Origin: Ctenosaura bakeri
Taxonomy: Eukaryota > Chordata > Lepidosauria > Squamata > Iguanidae
Length of the DNA stretch: 64,000 bases
Direction: 5' to 3'
Assembly (NCBI GenBank): GCA_948474755.1
Contig: CAOLHI010000021.1
Span: forward strand, 682,001-746,000
Notes under the pieces: model-generated
The model's database searches: none
Seen by the model: only the letters and a program-made list of their open reading frames with translations
What the model was told of the DNA's origin: nothing
Program-made: the position numbers and the translations under genes
Shown: positions 11,307 through 21,649 of the stretch, piece after piece
Layout of the letters: the number at the start of each line of letters is the position of its first letter
Position numbering within the stretch: the first letter of the stretch is position 1

Positions 11307-12057
11307 TCAGCCTCTGTCCTTTCGTTTATCTCCCGAAGTCTTCTTCTCTCCTCCTCCTGTTGCTCCTCCCACTGCTCCTTCTTCCGTTGCTCCTCCCACT
11401 GCTCCTTCTTCCGCTCCTCTAACCGCTTCCTCTTCCTTTTCCTCTTGCTGGATCAGTTTCAGTTCTCTCAGGAGTTGCAATCCTTGTTCAAGAGAATTTA
11501 TTCTGTAATATTTGCCAGCCCATTGGAATTTCAAAAAAATGGGATATCCCCAGCTGTATCTTATTCCAGCTCTCTGTAGAACTATAATGCACGGTTTCAT
11601 TTCCCTTCTCCAATTTATTGTTTCGCGGCATAAATCATTATATATTTCCACTGTATTATCTCGATACTTCAATATTCCTGGATTCTTTCTAATAGCTCTC
11701 ATCAAATCATCTTTCTTGTTGAAATTCGCAATTCTCATAATAATATCTCTGGGAATTATTCCTCTCTTCGCAGCTGACACACGATGAATTCTCTCTATGT
11801 CATTTTCCTCCCATAAAATCTCAGGAACAATGCTTTTTAGCCATTTTAAAACTTCCTCTTTCAAGGATTTTTGACTTTGTTGTGGCTGCTCTGCGAATCC
11901 ACGAATCCTCACGTTGTTCCTTCTATTCTGGTCTTGGAGCTGGATAATTTGTCTCTCTAACAAAGAAATCTTGCCATCATGTTCTGCTAGTTTGGTCTGC
12001 TGATTCCCTTGGGTTTTTTTTATATCATCCACTTTAAGGTCCAATGCTTTTAACTCC
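11307..12057 (-). pseudogene. L1 ORF1 protein, 5'-truncated
   Basis: About 250 codons open from the insertion junction with no ATG, so the N terminus is missing. The remaining part has the end of a coiled coil (LLERQIIQLQDQ), then the RRM-like domain opening RRNNVRIRGF, then the ORF1 C-terminal domain (around RDIIMRIANF and WGYPIFLKF). A low-complexity Glu/Ala/Gly tail with a duplicated EEGAVGGAT unit and a basic end (KKTSGDKRKDRG) follows. ORF1p is an RNA-binding chaperone of the L1 particle. The tail duplication is visible as a DNA tandem repeat at about 11360-11420. Confidence 0.9.
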
Positions 12058-12076
12058 TGTTTGTAATATGATCCTT
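12058..12076. repeat. 19-bp L1 target-site duplication, right copy
   Basis: Identical to 6471-6489. It marks the exact 5' boundary of the truncated L1. Confidence 0.95.
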
Positions 12077-12283
12077 AATGTCTCTTCCTTTCCTGAATCC
12101 AGCTTGGACATTTGTCATTTCTTGATCCATATTGTAAAAGTCTTTGTTGTAGGATTTTGAGCATCACTTTGCTTGTGTGAGAGATAAATGCAACAGTCCT
12201 GTGCTTACTGCAATCCCTTTCTCACTGACTGAAATCTATACTGTTTCCAATCTGTGTTTTATTTTCCATGTTTATGATAGATT
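12077..12283 (-). mobile_element. BovB/RTE LINE, RT segment right of the L1 insertion
   Basis: The minus-strand translations, in shifting frames, give HRTVALISHTSKVMLKILQQR and then a QAGFRKGRD-like stretch, characteristic of BovB reverse transcriptase. It continues leftward into 6400-6488. Confidence 0.85.
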
Positions 12284-12604
12284 TTAGTTAGAGCTAGAGC
12301 TGTCAAGAACTGAGATCACACACACAAATGTGCCAATGCTAATACATGATTTATTTAGAGCGTGATGTGTGTACAAGACTTCAGTGATCGAACTGGAGGC
12401 AATTTTCAAAGACCAAACATTATAAGCAATGCAATCTGTTCCCACAGTAAGCAGGCAGCAAATAACCTTGGGGAACTCACTCAGGATGGTTTCGCTTATC
12501 AATGCTGAATTCCAGGTGTTGTTGACTTAACGGTCTCTGGTGCATTCTTGGTTACAAACAAGCAGCTTCATACTACTACTACATATCCCATACTAAATAC
12601 TGTC
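12284..12604. other. Unidentified segment between two BovB pieces
   Basis: BovB similarity stops near 12283 and returns near 12605 further toward the N terminus of the same protein. These 320 bases look like an insertion but I recognise no family or flanking duplication. Confidence 0.4.
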
Positions 12605-13110
12605 TCATACTAAATATGGAGGGACCACCCGACAAGAGCAGGTTCTGTCTCTGTAGCCTGAAGCAGTTCTACTGGCATGCCATTTGTTCCTGGTGCTTTA
12701 TTTCTCCCAAATGATCCAAGTGCAGCTTCCAATTCACTTTCTAAAATTGCAGGGACATCTTCAAATGATTCTTCCTTGAATGAATCTGCCATTCTTTCAT
12801 CTCTTTTATAGAGTTCTTCAGTATATTGTTCCCAACATCTTTTTTATTTTTACTTGGTCATTTAATGTGTTTCCCTGATAATCATAGAGCATCCTCACTG
12901 TTGCTTTAAATTTCCCCTTCGATTTCTCAGACTTTGTGGAAGAGGTCTCTTGTTCTTCATTTTTAATTGTCATCTTCTATTTTTTTGCATTGATTATTAT
13001 AGATGTTCTCCTTGTCCCTCCACACATTCTGGGTTCTGACATTGTTTCTGTCACGTTTGACTTTTGCTTCTCATGTACCTTTCACTGATTGAAGAGTTTC
13101 ATTGAGGTTT
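12605..13110 (-). pseudogene. BovB/RTE LINE, upstream RT region
   Basis: A 60-codon minus frame includes LESELEAALGSFGRNKAPG followed by MPVELLQAT. This is the RTE phrase preceding the RT core ('NKAPGxDGxPxEL'). Sequence to about 13110 reads on in broken frames. It belongs to the same degenerate BovB copy as 12077-12283 and 6400-6488. Confidence 0.8.
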
Positions 13111-13120
13111 CTATCTCTCT

Positions 13121-13300
13121 GGCCATTTCTACACTAGACTGTTATAGTGCTATTATTCCACTTGCAACATCCTATGGAATCCTGGGGTTTGCAGTTTCAG
13201 GAGGGGGCAGCCAGCCCCTCATGAAACTGCAAACCCCAGGATTCCATAGGATGTTGCAAATGGAATAATAGCACTATAACAGTCTAGTGCAGAAATGGCT
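13121..13300. mobile_element. Palindromic MITE, 180 bp (family P)
   Basis: An almost perfect inverted repeat. The left arm starts GGCCATTTCTACACTAGAC and the right arm is its reverse complement, with only a few central unpaired bases. The flanks ATCTCTCT and CTCTCTCT could be an 8-bp duplication (7 of 8), but the sequence is low-complexity. It has no coding capacity. At least ten other copies in various states of decay occur in this window. Confidence 0.85.
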
Positions 13301-13351
13301 CTCTCTCTCTCTCTGTGCAGATAATGTTTTTTAATTCCTCTGTGACACTGT

Positions 13352-14263
13352 TGTTACTGCAGTTTAGGCCTCCTTGGAGATACCCCTAGATATCATTTTG
13401 ATATCAATAATTTGGCTCTCTTCCACCACCCCTCTCCACATGTTTGTGAGGCCCCTGGACAAGCACAGAACTAGGCTTGGCCACTAATTGCTGAACATTC
13501 CATTCTCTACCCAGGCAGGCCAGAAATAGCCAGATCACCGCTTCAGGAGACCTCTCTGCAAACACCCCCATTATGTATGCACGCTGTTTACAAAGGACTC
13601 CCTGCCCCGAGCAGGCAACTTGGAAAGCTGAATACTCAACTGCCAAGCACTGAGCATTTGCATACTGTCTACCTCTTTGTCAGTTCAGATTTAACTTAAT
13701 CATGCTAAATTTTGACCTTTCCAAAGCTTTGTCCTGTGCCCAAAATGCATTGTTTTCTCCAAGTATGGCATAGCCTGCAGTTACATTTCTCTCTATAAAA
13801 ACCCCTGATTCCGAGACCTTCCTCAGATTGCTCCCAAGTTCCAGACCGCCTGGCTGCCGCTTTGCTTGGTGAGCTTCCCCTCAGCTCCACATGCTGAGAT
13901 ACATCGAACCCCAGCATCACTCTCTATCTTCTTTCCGGGCTTCAGGAACAGGTTTCGTATCACCCGAATCTACTATGCCTCTGAAAATCCTGCTATCATA
14001 CTCACACCTTTTTTTCCCTTTAGTTATCTCTCTGTGTGTGTTGCTTACATTGTGTGCCTGTATTTAATAAAGATCATTCATTTATTTCCAACACGGTTTG
14101 CTTCTTGACTTGGTCTGACCCTGTAAACATTGAGTTACAAGATCCTGATGCGTTACCCTGCCTCTCGTAGTGCCAACCAGTGCTCTTGACTAATTTCCCC
14201 ATCTTTTGTAATTGTAAGGTTATTTAGGTGTCCCTCCCGGGACCCCCAGTAAACAGGGTAACA
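13352..14263 (+). mobile_element. Solo LTR (ERV-like), family B, 912 bp
   Basis: Begins TGTTACTGCAG and ends CAGGGTAACA, with a perfect 4-bp duplication CTGT at 13348-13351 and 14264-14267. A TATAAAA box is at 13794-13800 and AATAAA at 14066-14071, giving a U3-R-U5 layout. The 3' 200 bp is closely related to the 3' end of the LTR at 29608-30476 (shared GTCTGACC and GGACCCCCAG phrases). No internal viral sequence adjoins. Confidence 0.9.
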
Positions 14264-14267
14264 CTGT

Positions 14268-15289
14268 CCCTGCCTTCTGTACAGAGCTGTTCTGGATCCC
14301 AGTCAATAAGGCTTAATAGTACAAACCTATTTGGCACATTATATTTAAATTTTTACCAAACCCAAAGGCCTATTTAGTGCAACATTCAGTCCACACAGAG
14401 GCCCATCTGTTGCATGTCGAAAACTTCAGTGGAAAGAAAGCAGTTTGCATTTGTTCACAGACCCTCACCTTGTTCCTGGCTGTAAAAACAGATCCCATGA
14501 CTGAGTTCTAGCTGGAGGTATGATATGGTCCAGGCAATTCAGAGGCTTTGCTGAAAAACTCAGAACTGAAAAGAGACTCGAAGGAATAGGCCACTGAATG
14601 TATGAATTCTTGAAGATTCTTTGGATACTATTTACAAAAACCTGAAATGTATCCTCTCCGCAGATATACATAATTCAGAGACTCAAGTACCATAAGAGAT
14701 AGCTTTTATCTCTTTATTGTTAGCACTGCCAAAGGTTATAAACCCATAAAAGGCAAACAGGGCATGAAGGACAGTTTTGCAAAGAATGTATTCATAATTT
14801 AAAGCATCAGAAGCTGAGATTTTCCAGGCAACCCAGAATAATTCTGACAGTTGACTTTGGAGAGTAGTCATCGCTCCATGTGGAACTCTGAAGATCATTT
14901 AACATTCAATCCAGGACGTATTGTTAATGTCACATAAGATTAGGAACAGAATGCCACAGCTTAAGCCTTATTTACATGTAAAGTGAACACTACCAGAATT
15001 TGGCTAGCGCACTTGTTTCTCCAAAGGGATTTTGAAATCAGGTAAGGCTGGTTTCATGTTGTTGTTGTTTTTCTTTTCTTTTTGAGACTCCATTAGAATA
15101 TAGTGCGAATACAAGGTCTGTAGCTGAGTTTATGTATGGATGAGATGTCTATCAGGGCAGCAGGATGAGGAGAACTCCAGTTTCATCTTGAAAAATATGG
15201 ACCTAAATCTAGTTGTTAGTCTCAAATAAGGCTGAAAGGAATATTCAAAAATATTCACAAAACAATTGGGAAATGTTTCTCTCGAGTTT
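14268..15289. other. Unique-looking DNA, no gene
   Basis: No recognised repeat. The minus-strand frames at 14465-14898 have no family features. 14470-14900 reads as non-repetitive and AT-rich. Confidence 0.4.
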
Positions 15290-15354
15290 CTTGGGAAACC
15301 TTAGCAAGAATTGAGGACTACCCCCCCCAAAATACCTGTTTCCAGTTGGGGGCT

Positions 15355-15700
15355 TAATCTGTGCAAAATTCACATGTGTGGGGGAAAATGCACAGAAAAC
15401 TGCATTTTCTGCACAGGAAACAGAATTTCTGTGCAGAAAACAACATTTGTGCTCAGGATATGCTGTTACCTGCACAGAAAATGCAATTTTCTATGCAAAA
15501 AAAGTGGAAATTTTGCACAGAATATGTTCCACACTATAGCATTTCTTTCTGCCCCAAACAACGTTTTCTGCAGGTAAAACAATATTCTGCAGAATCATTT
15601 TTATTTTCTGTGCAGTAAAAGATGTTTTCTGCACAGAAAATGCTTTGAATGTGTGTGTGCAAAAATAACCAAATATAAGTTTTGCACAGAATAAGTCCTG
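15355..15700. repeat. Array of degenerate TTTTCTG-CA-CAGAAAA motifs
   Basis: About 10-14 occurrences of a short inverted-repeat motif with core TTTTCTGYRCAGAAAA are spaced 20-40 bases apart, in both centre versions (CA and TG). The clearest are at 15425-15441 and 15625-15640. Overlapping plus-strand frames of 85-88 codons arise from the motif itself and are not genes. A related, shorter set occurs at 17885-17995. Confidence 0.7.
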
Positions 15701-16124
15701 AACTGCAAATACTGTAGTCTTTTCTGTAGGGTTTTAGTTTAAGAGTTACTTACAGCAGGAAGAAAACTGCTCCAAGAATGGAATGAGTGAAAAATTTCAT
15801 CTCAAGCCCCAACTAGTGTAAACATATTGAATCAATGCATTGAAATACTTGGGTATTGACTTACCAAGTTCCCATTGATTCAGTGGAACAACTCTACTTG
15901 AGACTGACAGTTGAATTTGAGACACCTTGCAAACTTTTAATTGTCTTGTTTCTGGCAAGGTTTGATTTGGGGGGGGGAGAATTTCATTCTGTAAGAATGT
16001 AGGAAAATTGGCAAACCTGAAATTTAAAATATAATACAAAGTTTGGGAAAAACTATGGCTAAGATAACTACAATGTGCTCATGTATTAAAACCATGCTCG
16101 CACTATACCACCCTTTTGGTGAAT

Positions 16125-17036
16125 TGTTACTCCAAAATGTGGGTGCCACAAGGGCCAACCCATGATGCCAGTATCTCATGGTAAAAGTGGAGAATTAATT
16201 AGCTCAAAGAGGAGGTTTGCAAGAGGGGGGTAACTTAATGAAACCTTTCTACCAATATTTATGGGGTCACGCAGGAAAAGAACCAGCCAGAGATTCAAAA
16301 GTAAGCTAAACATGTGTTTTTATTGAGGAGAATTCACTCGTGCATGCATACAAGATACACATAGTCACCCATTCACACAAGAACTAACTGAAGGATAAGG
16401 GGAGGAAAGATTATGTATAGAGAGGCTGAGGGTTGGGGTTTATAATTACCAGTCCAGAAGAGCAGTGAAGAAGTTGAAATGTGACTTAGGCTTCTGTCTA
16501 AGGGCAGGCCAGATCAGGATTCAGAGCAACATAGTGGGGTCCAGCATTTCATCTGACTGCATCTGACTTCTCAAAACCAAGGGCTTATATACTCTGTTTC
16601 CCTCCATGAAGGAGTTTGAGTTGGTTGCTCTCCCAGTCTAGAGAACAATGGGAGTTGCAACACAGACAATGGGGTCTGGAATGAACTGACTGGTTTCAAT
16701 GTCTTGGTTGAGTGGGGGTTTCTGGACCAAGCTGCAGTAGGATATGCACACAGTAGGGGTCCTGGCCTCTGCATCTGGGCACCTTATAGTTTTATGATGT
16801 TGGCAGTTGATAGGATCAGCGCAGAGCCACTAAGTCAGACTTTCCTGGCTAATTTCAGTGAACTTTTGACCTGGCCACACTGGGGTTGCCTTTTGGTCTG
16901 TTTTTCAGCAAGGGTCCCTTCTTCCACATGGCTTCCAGTCAGTGTATATAATTTATATTTTATACCAATACATTTGCCAATTAATATATTTTTCCAATTA
17001 GACCATACCAAAATGTGGGTGTATGGCCTAGTAAAA
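16125..17036 (-). mobile_element. Solo LTR, family A, 912 bp
   Basis: On the plus strand it begins TGTTACTCC and ends GGCCTAGTAAAA (one base off the canonical GTAACA). GAAT at 16121-16124 and 17037-17040 is a 4-bp duplication. In minus orientation there is a TATATA near 16586 and an AATAAA (plus TTTATT) at 16318-16323. The order of shared phrases matches the LTR at 61299-62242. Confidence 0.8.
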
Positions 17037-17040
17037 GAAT

Positions 17041-17237
17041 CCTGGTATTATACAATGATTTCCTGACTATGACCTGACTATGCCTCCAGGTCTTTCTTGA
17101 CCTGATTTTGCAATGCACGTGTGCAGCCAGCTTTTCTTTTTATCCAGCATAGGCATGCACTCATAGCAGGGTATCATTTATATTTATGCCAATTAATATT
17201 TGCCAACTAAAGTGTGGGGGTGACTGGCCTACTAACA
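17041..17237 (-). mobile_element. Second LTR fragment of family A, U3 end
   Basis: Bases up to ACTGGCCTACTAACA repeat the U3-terminal part of family A, including the 'gatttcctgactatgacc' and 'tttatgccaattaatattt' phrases. It lies directly behind the complete LTR. Either the complete LTR inserted into this older copy, or the two are a rearranged tandem. Confidence 0.65.
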
Positions 17238-17240
17238 ATG

Positions 17241-17869
17241 TGATCCCAGCTGGATGCTTTGAAGCAACCTCTGATCCTTTCTTAGCCACTGACTGACTGT
17301 GGGAACTTGCCCTAGTTGGTTGCTCTTGTAAGTTGATGTGCAAAGGGTTAATTAATATGTCGTTGTGCAACAAATATTAAAAAGCACATGTGCTGATGTA
17401 CGGGGAGGTGGCACCAATGTCACCAATATCACCAACAGGATTCTAGCAATTCTACCAGTGGAGCTACGGAAATGCAGCCAAGGCAACACTTTTCCCAATA
17501 TGGCTTTCAAAGCTTAAAATCATCTGGAGGAGGGGAAGCCCAGCCAGATCCATAGATCAGAACCACAGTGTTGTAGGAATGGAGATTCACAATTTCTCCA
17601 GTGCTGTCTCATGATTGAGATAACCCTTCCACACACAAACACCCTGATTTAAAGCTGTTTTTCACTCCTGTTATGCAAGGAAAAAGTGGCAAGAATAACG
17701 TAGTAATTTCTTATTGGCTTCAAGAGAATCCTTACAACTGCAGATATTGTGGGGATGGGAAAAAAAAACTGAAAATATTGGGAAATTAGTGTTGAGTATT
17801 GAGAAACTCCAATGAGAAAAATACTGGACTGAGGAGAATGTTCAGAGTTCAGCACTTACACTGTTCAAA
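17241..17869. other. No gene; unclassified DNA
   Basis: Nothing recognised on either strand. Confidence 0.4.
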
Positions 17870-18000
17870 ATTCTCACATGGTTGTTCTGCACAAGAAACA
17901 GAATTTTATGTGCAGGAAACTGCATGTTCTGCATGGAAAATAATGTTTCAATCCTAAAACAGTAATTCTTGTGCAGAAAATGCTATAATTGGGAATTTAT
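17870..18000. repeat. Second block of TTCTG/CAGAA motifs
   Basis: Shares the phrase CACA(A/G)GAAACAGAATTT and several GTGCAGAAAATGC-like motifs with the block at 15355-15700, 2.4 kb away. It appears to be another copy of the same unknown repeat. Confidence 0.55.
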
Positions 18001-18476
18001 GTTTAAAAAAATTCCATGGGCCAGAAACCTCCAGGAGTCTCATTATAGGAACTGCTCGAAATGCCAGGACAAGACAAAACAAGGAATGGTTGGAAGTTCA
18101 CTTCCGGTTTTGGGGGAAAAAGAAGGATATTCCTTAATGTTAAAAAGTGGGAGAGGGGGTTTTGACCTACAGAAAAGGTGAATTGCTGCTCCTGGGCTTT
18201 CGAGAAGAGGGAATTCAACTCCTTCTCTTCTTTAAGCTGAAAAAAGGAAAGGAGACGCTCAGGAATCCTGAAGGATGGTAGGGCCATAAAAACAGCCTTT
18301 GGGCTACATGTGGTCCCAGAATGGCACTTTGCTCACATTAGATTAGAATAAAACAATTTTTAGAACAAAGTTAAGTTTTTTTGTGGGGGGGGGGTTTGGA
18401 AAACAGTTCAGATTTTTGAGTGCAGTTCCAAGTCAAACTAGCAGGAGGTGTTTGTTTCTATATGAATCTTCAAGTA

Positions 18477-19200
18477 TAAATTAAGGCCATTTCTTCATGA
18501 GAGGGGAGGAGCAGTTCACTACATGGTAAGAGTGGTGTTTTTATACTCCAGAAACTGAATTCGGAAATAACTGTGCTGTCTGCACCCCTTCCACCCGCAT
18601 TTACATCGTACTACTGTGGAGAACAGCGGTTGCTGCATCCACAACAGCAGGTCCCTGGCCACTCCCATTCCCCTCCCTCACCCTGCCCCGCCATCACCGA
18701 TTGGTCTGTTTTTTTAAAAAAAGACACATTTCTAATACATTTCTGTGTTGCTACGTTTGTGTGTAGTAACGTATGTTCATTGATAGGTAGAAAAAAGCAC
18801 ATTTTAACAGTCCATTATCAGATCCACTGTCTTCCTGCTGCCGTTTAACACAGGAAGACAATAATGACGTCAGCCTGTCCTTTGAGGGGCAGAAAGAGAT
18901 AGGGATGGAAATGACGGAAGGGATAGCTTGGGAATGCCCATAGCTGGCCACTTCTGCATGTTCTGCATGTAGGCAAAAACTGAAACAGAACCAGTTTGGA
19001 GATTTACATTGGAGTTTTTCTAGTTTTCACATACAGCAGTTTTGCATCGCAGTGAACCACAGTGAACTGTTCTAGGAGCTGAAAACATGCAGAACCATGA
19101 GGAAAACTATGAAGCTAAAATGGTTCAATATGCAGATGGGAGGGTAAGAATTCGACGCTGCTATGGTGTATCAACCTCATGCAGAAATGGCCTAAATCAA
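18477..19200. mobile_element. 708-bp non-autonomous DNA transposon with GGCCATTTCT ends
   Basis: The element proper is 18485-19192. Its left end is GGCCATTTCTTCATGAG and its right end is CTCATGCAGAAATGGCC, an inverted repeat with one mismatch. The flanks TAAATTAA and TAAATCAA form an 8-bp duplication with one mismatch, as expected for hAT transposition. The ends are shared with the short palindromic MITEs, so it may be a longer relative. No transposase-like frame. Confidence 0.75.
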
Positions 19201-19367
19201 CAGGTTTTTAATAATCTGGTCTACAACATTGGTTCTCAACATTCAATTCTCCATATATTGTGAATTTCAGCTTCCAGATGTTTCAGTCATCTGGAACAAT
19301 GATAAGGGAGAAATGATGTCCAAAGCATATGGAAGGCCAGAAGGTAAGAACTATTCTTCTAGACTTT

Positions 19368-19994
19368 GCTATTGTTGTTGTGTTAATCAAGTTGGGTTTG
19401 ACTTATGATGACCGTATCAAGGAAGGATCTCCAGGAGACCTTGTTATCAACAGCCCTGCTCAGATCTTGCAGACTTAGGGCCATGGTTGCCTTAAGTGAG
19501 TCTATCTGTAAATCAGTCCTCCGTTTTTCCTGCTTCCTTCAGCATTCTCATCTTTTCCAACAAGCTATATCATCAAGCTACAATAACTTCAGATTAGTCA
19601 TTTTGGCTTCTGGGGAGGGTCAAGGCTTGATTTGGTCTCAGATGCATTCATTTGTCATGAGTTGATTTTCTTTCTGTCCATGTTTTTCACTGTCCAATTT
19701 TCATGTACATAGAAATGAGGAATACTATGGTATAGGTAATCCTGAGTTTGGTATTCAATTACATATCTTTATATTTAATTATTTTAGTCACATCCTTTCA
19801 TGGTTGCCCTTTTAAGTCTTCCTCTTTCTAGAGTGCACTCCTCATGACTTAATCAAGGTATAGAAAATCTTTAACAGTTTTTAATATCTTCATCAGTCAC
19901 TTTAAATTTATGTAAATCTTCTGTGGTATTTTTTTCTTAATATTCAGCTATAATCCTGCTTTTTGTAGTTTCTTCCTTGACTTTTTTTCTCCTT
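19368..19994 (-). pseudogene. BovB/RTE LINE, C-terminal part and 3' end
   Basis: The minus strand ends in an AACAACAAC-type tail (plus TTGTTGTTG at 19372) and reads upstream through a LSLQDLSRAVDNKVSW-like phrase, the terminal BovB signature, then into a decayed YFGH/connection region. Interrupted at about 19995 by an L1 3' fragment. Confidence 0.8.
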
Positions 19995-20795
19995 TTCCTC
20001 TTTTTTTATTATTTTATAGAAAAACAAACAAACTAAATGGAAACAGACTAAAAAGACAAAACAAGGAAGTTACAACAAATAAAAATAAACAAGAGGTAAA
20101 AAAGGGCATATTATACCCTAAATACTAAATTAAACTAAAAAGAAGAAGAAGAAAAAAACTTAAAATATAGGCTTCAGTTTTCCTAATTTTATCTAACATT
20201 ACCTTTCAAAAAGAAAGAAAGAAATACTTCTCTGGATACTAATATCTTCTGATACTTCCACTGCTATCATTTCCAAAATATCAAATCATAAATCCTACTG
20301 TTAATAAGTTATATTTTTTGTTCTTGCAAAAAGATTATCAAAAGTTCCCAGTCTTTCACAAAGGATGTCATAGATTTTCCTTAATCAGTGTTGTCAATTT
20401 ATCCATCTCAACTAAGTCCAGGATTTTATCAGCTGATCCTCTTTTGTTGGAATCTCTGTATTCTTCCATTTCTGTGAATACAACCGTCATGCTGCAGTAG
20501 TCATATATCATAATATCTTGCCATTCCTCTTTTTCAGCTGCTCTTCAGTTAATCTTAAAAAGTATATCTATGGAATCTGTTGCACTTCAGCTTCCAAAAT
20601 TGTGCACACTCTAAAATGCATTTGATTCCAGAGTGGGCTTTTTTTTTTTTTTTTGGAGAAGTCTACTATGTGTTGTAAAAAAATTTGCACTTGTTACATT
20701 TCCAAAATTAATTAGCACCCTTTTTATGTAATCTGGCCAATTTTTCTGGTGTCCAATACCATTGGTACATCATCTTCTAAAAATTCTCTTTCAGT
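19995..20795 (-). mobile_element. L1 3'-end fragment inserted in BovB
   Basis: The minus-strand translation shows an FWKCNKCKFFYNT-like stretch, matching the cysteine motif at the L1 ORF2 C terminus, then an AT-rich 3' UTR ending in an A-rich run. The flanks TTCCTTGACTTT (left) and TTCCTTAACTTT (right) look like a decayed target duplication within BovB's MKVKEE-coding segment. A T17 run at 20639-20655 lies inside. Confidence 0.65.
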
Positions 20796-21207
20796 TTTCC
20801 TTAACTTTCATCAGCTATTGTTCCACGTCTTTCTTATTTTCTCCTACTAATATTGTGCCATGTACATATCTTAAACTATTGGTTTTCCTTCTCCAGTTTT
20901 CGTACTTCCTTCCACCAAGTCTAATCTTAGTTTTCATGTGATATGGTCTGTGTATAAATTAAACAGATCGGATGATAAAATGTAACCTTGATTGATGCCC
21001 TTTCCAATTAGAAACTATTATATTTCTCCATATTCTTTCCTGACACGGGACTCTTGCCCTTAGTATGGACAATGTGTCAGGACAATCAAATGTTGTGACA
21101 CTTTTTTTTAAAGTGATCCATACTTTTTTCCTGATGTACACAATTAAAGACTTTGCTATAATCTACATAGCACAGGCCATTTTTATTCTTAAATTCTTTG
21201 TATTTCA
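20796..21207 (-). pseudogene. BovB/RTE LINE, RT core
   Basis: The minus-strand translations give GLCYVDYSKVFNCVHQEK, matching the RTE block 'LCFIDYxKAFDCVDHxK' with its catalytic Asp. Downstream come phrases matching 'IRLGGRxxxNLRYADDT' with the YADD box degraded to RYVHGT. It continues into 19994 after the L1 fragment is removed. Confidence 0.85.
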
Positions 21208-21432
21208 GGGGTCCTTTCACACAGTGCAATTATGGAACTATATTCCATTTTAACTGCCATGGAAACATCCTATGGAATCTGGGATTTGTAGTTTGATGAG
21301 GCACTTAAGCTCTCTAGATGAGAGTCTGAAATCCACCTCCTTAAAATGTCAATCCCAAGACTTCATAGAATGGAACCATGGCATTTAAAGTGGAATTATA
21401 GTGCTATAACTGCATACTGTGAAAAGGTCCCC
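21208..21432. mobile_element. Family P-related MITE, diverged
   Basis: Ends are GGGGTCCTTTCACAC and GTGAAAAGGTCCCC, with an inner ACATCCTATGGAATC phrase and its inverted counterpart. It abuts the 5' limit of the BovB fragment. Confidence 0.7.
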
Positions 21433-21649
21433 ATGTGTTATTAACTAGATGTATTAACTAGATGCATTTTAAATAGATAACAAGTTAACTAGAGTTGCAA
21501 TCCAACATTCCCTCTGCATAGGATAAGTATCTGCATGTAGAGATACACTATGTGACTGCTACACAACCCACATGCAGAACAGCAAGACTGTACACATGGA
21601 TTTGTAACCAGTTGACTGACTGAACCCAAAGGGTACTCACCAATAGCTT

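Larger units (their letters stand above)
6490..12057 (-). mobile_element. L1 (LINE-1) retrotransposon, 5.57 kb, 5'-truncated in ORF1
   Basis: On the minus strand the order is a partial ORF1 (12044-11307), a G-rich spacer, ORF2 endonuclease (10857-9715), reverse transcriptase (9632-7890), the C-terminal zinc-knuckle region (7878-7030), an AT-rich 3' UTR, and a poly(A) end seen as a T-run at 6488-6497. A perfect 19-bp duplication flanks it. The 5' end falls inside the ORF1 coiled coil, so promoter and ORF1 start are missing: typical 5' truncation during target-primed reverse transcription. Few lesions and an intact duplication argue for a fairly recent insertion. It cannot be autonomous as it stands. 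Confidence 0.95.

Noticed and set aside
13121..13300. CRISPR-like or miRNA-hairpin locus
   Set aside because: A single interspersed foldback with many dispersed copies and no spacer array; a MITE explains it.
15311..15618. Two overlapping 85-88 codon frames as a small Cys/His protein
   Set aside because: The residues repeat because the DNA motif repeats; no conserved domain.
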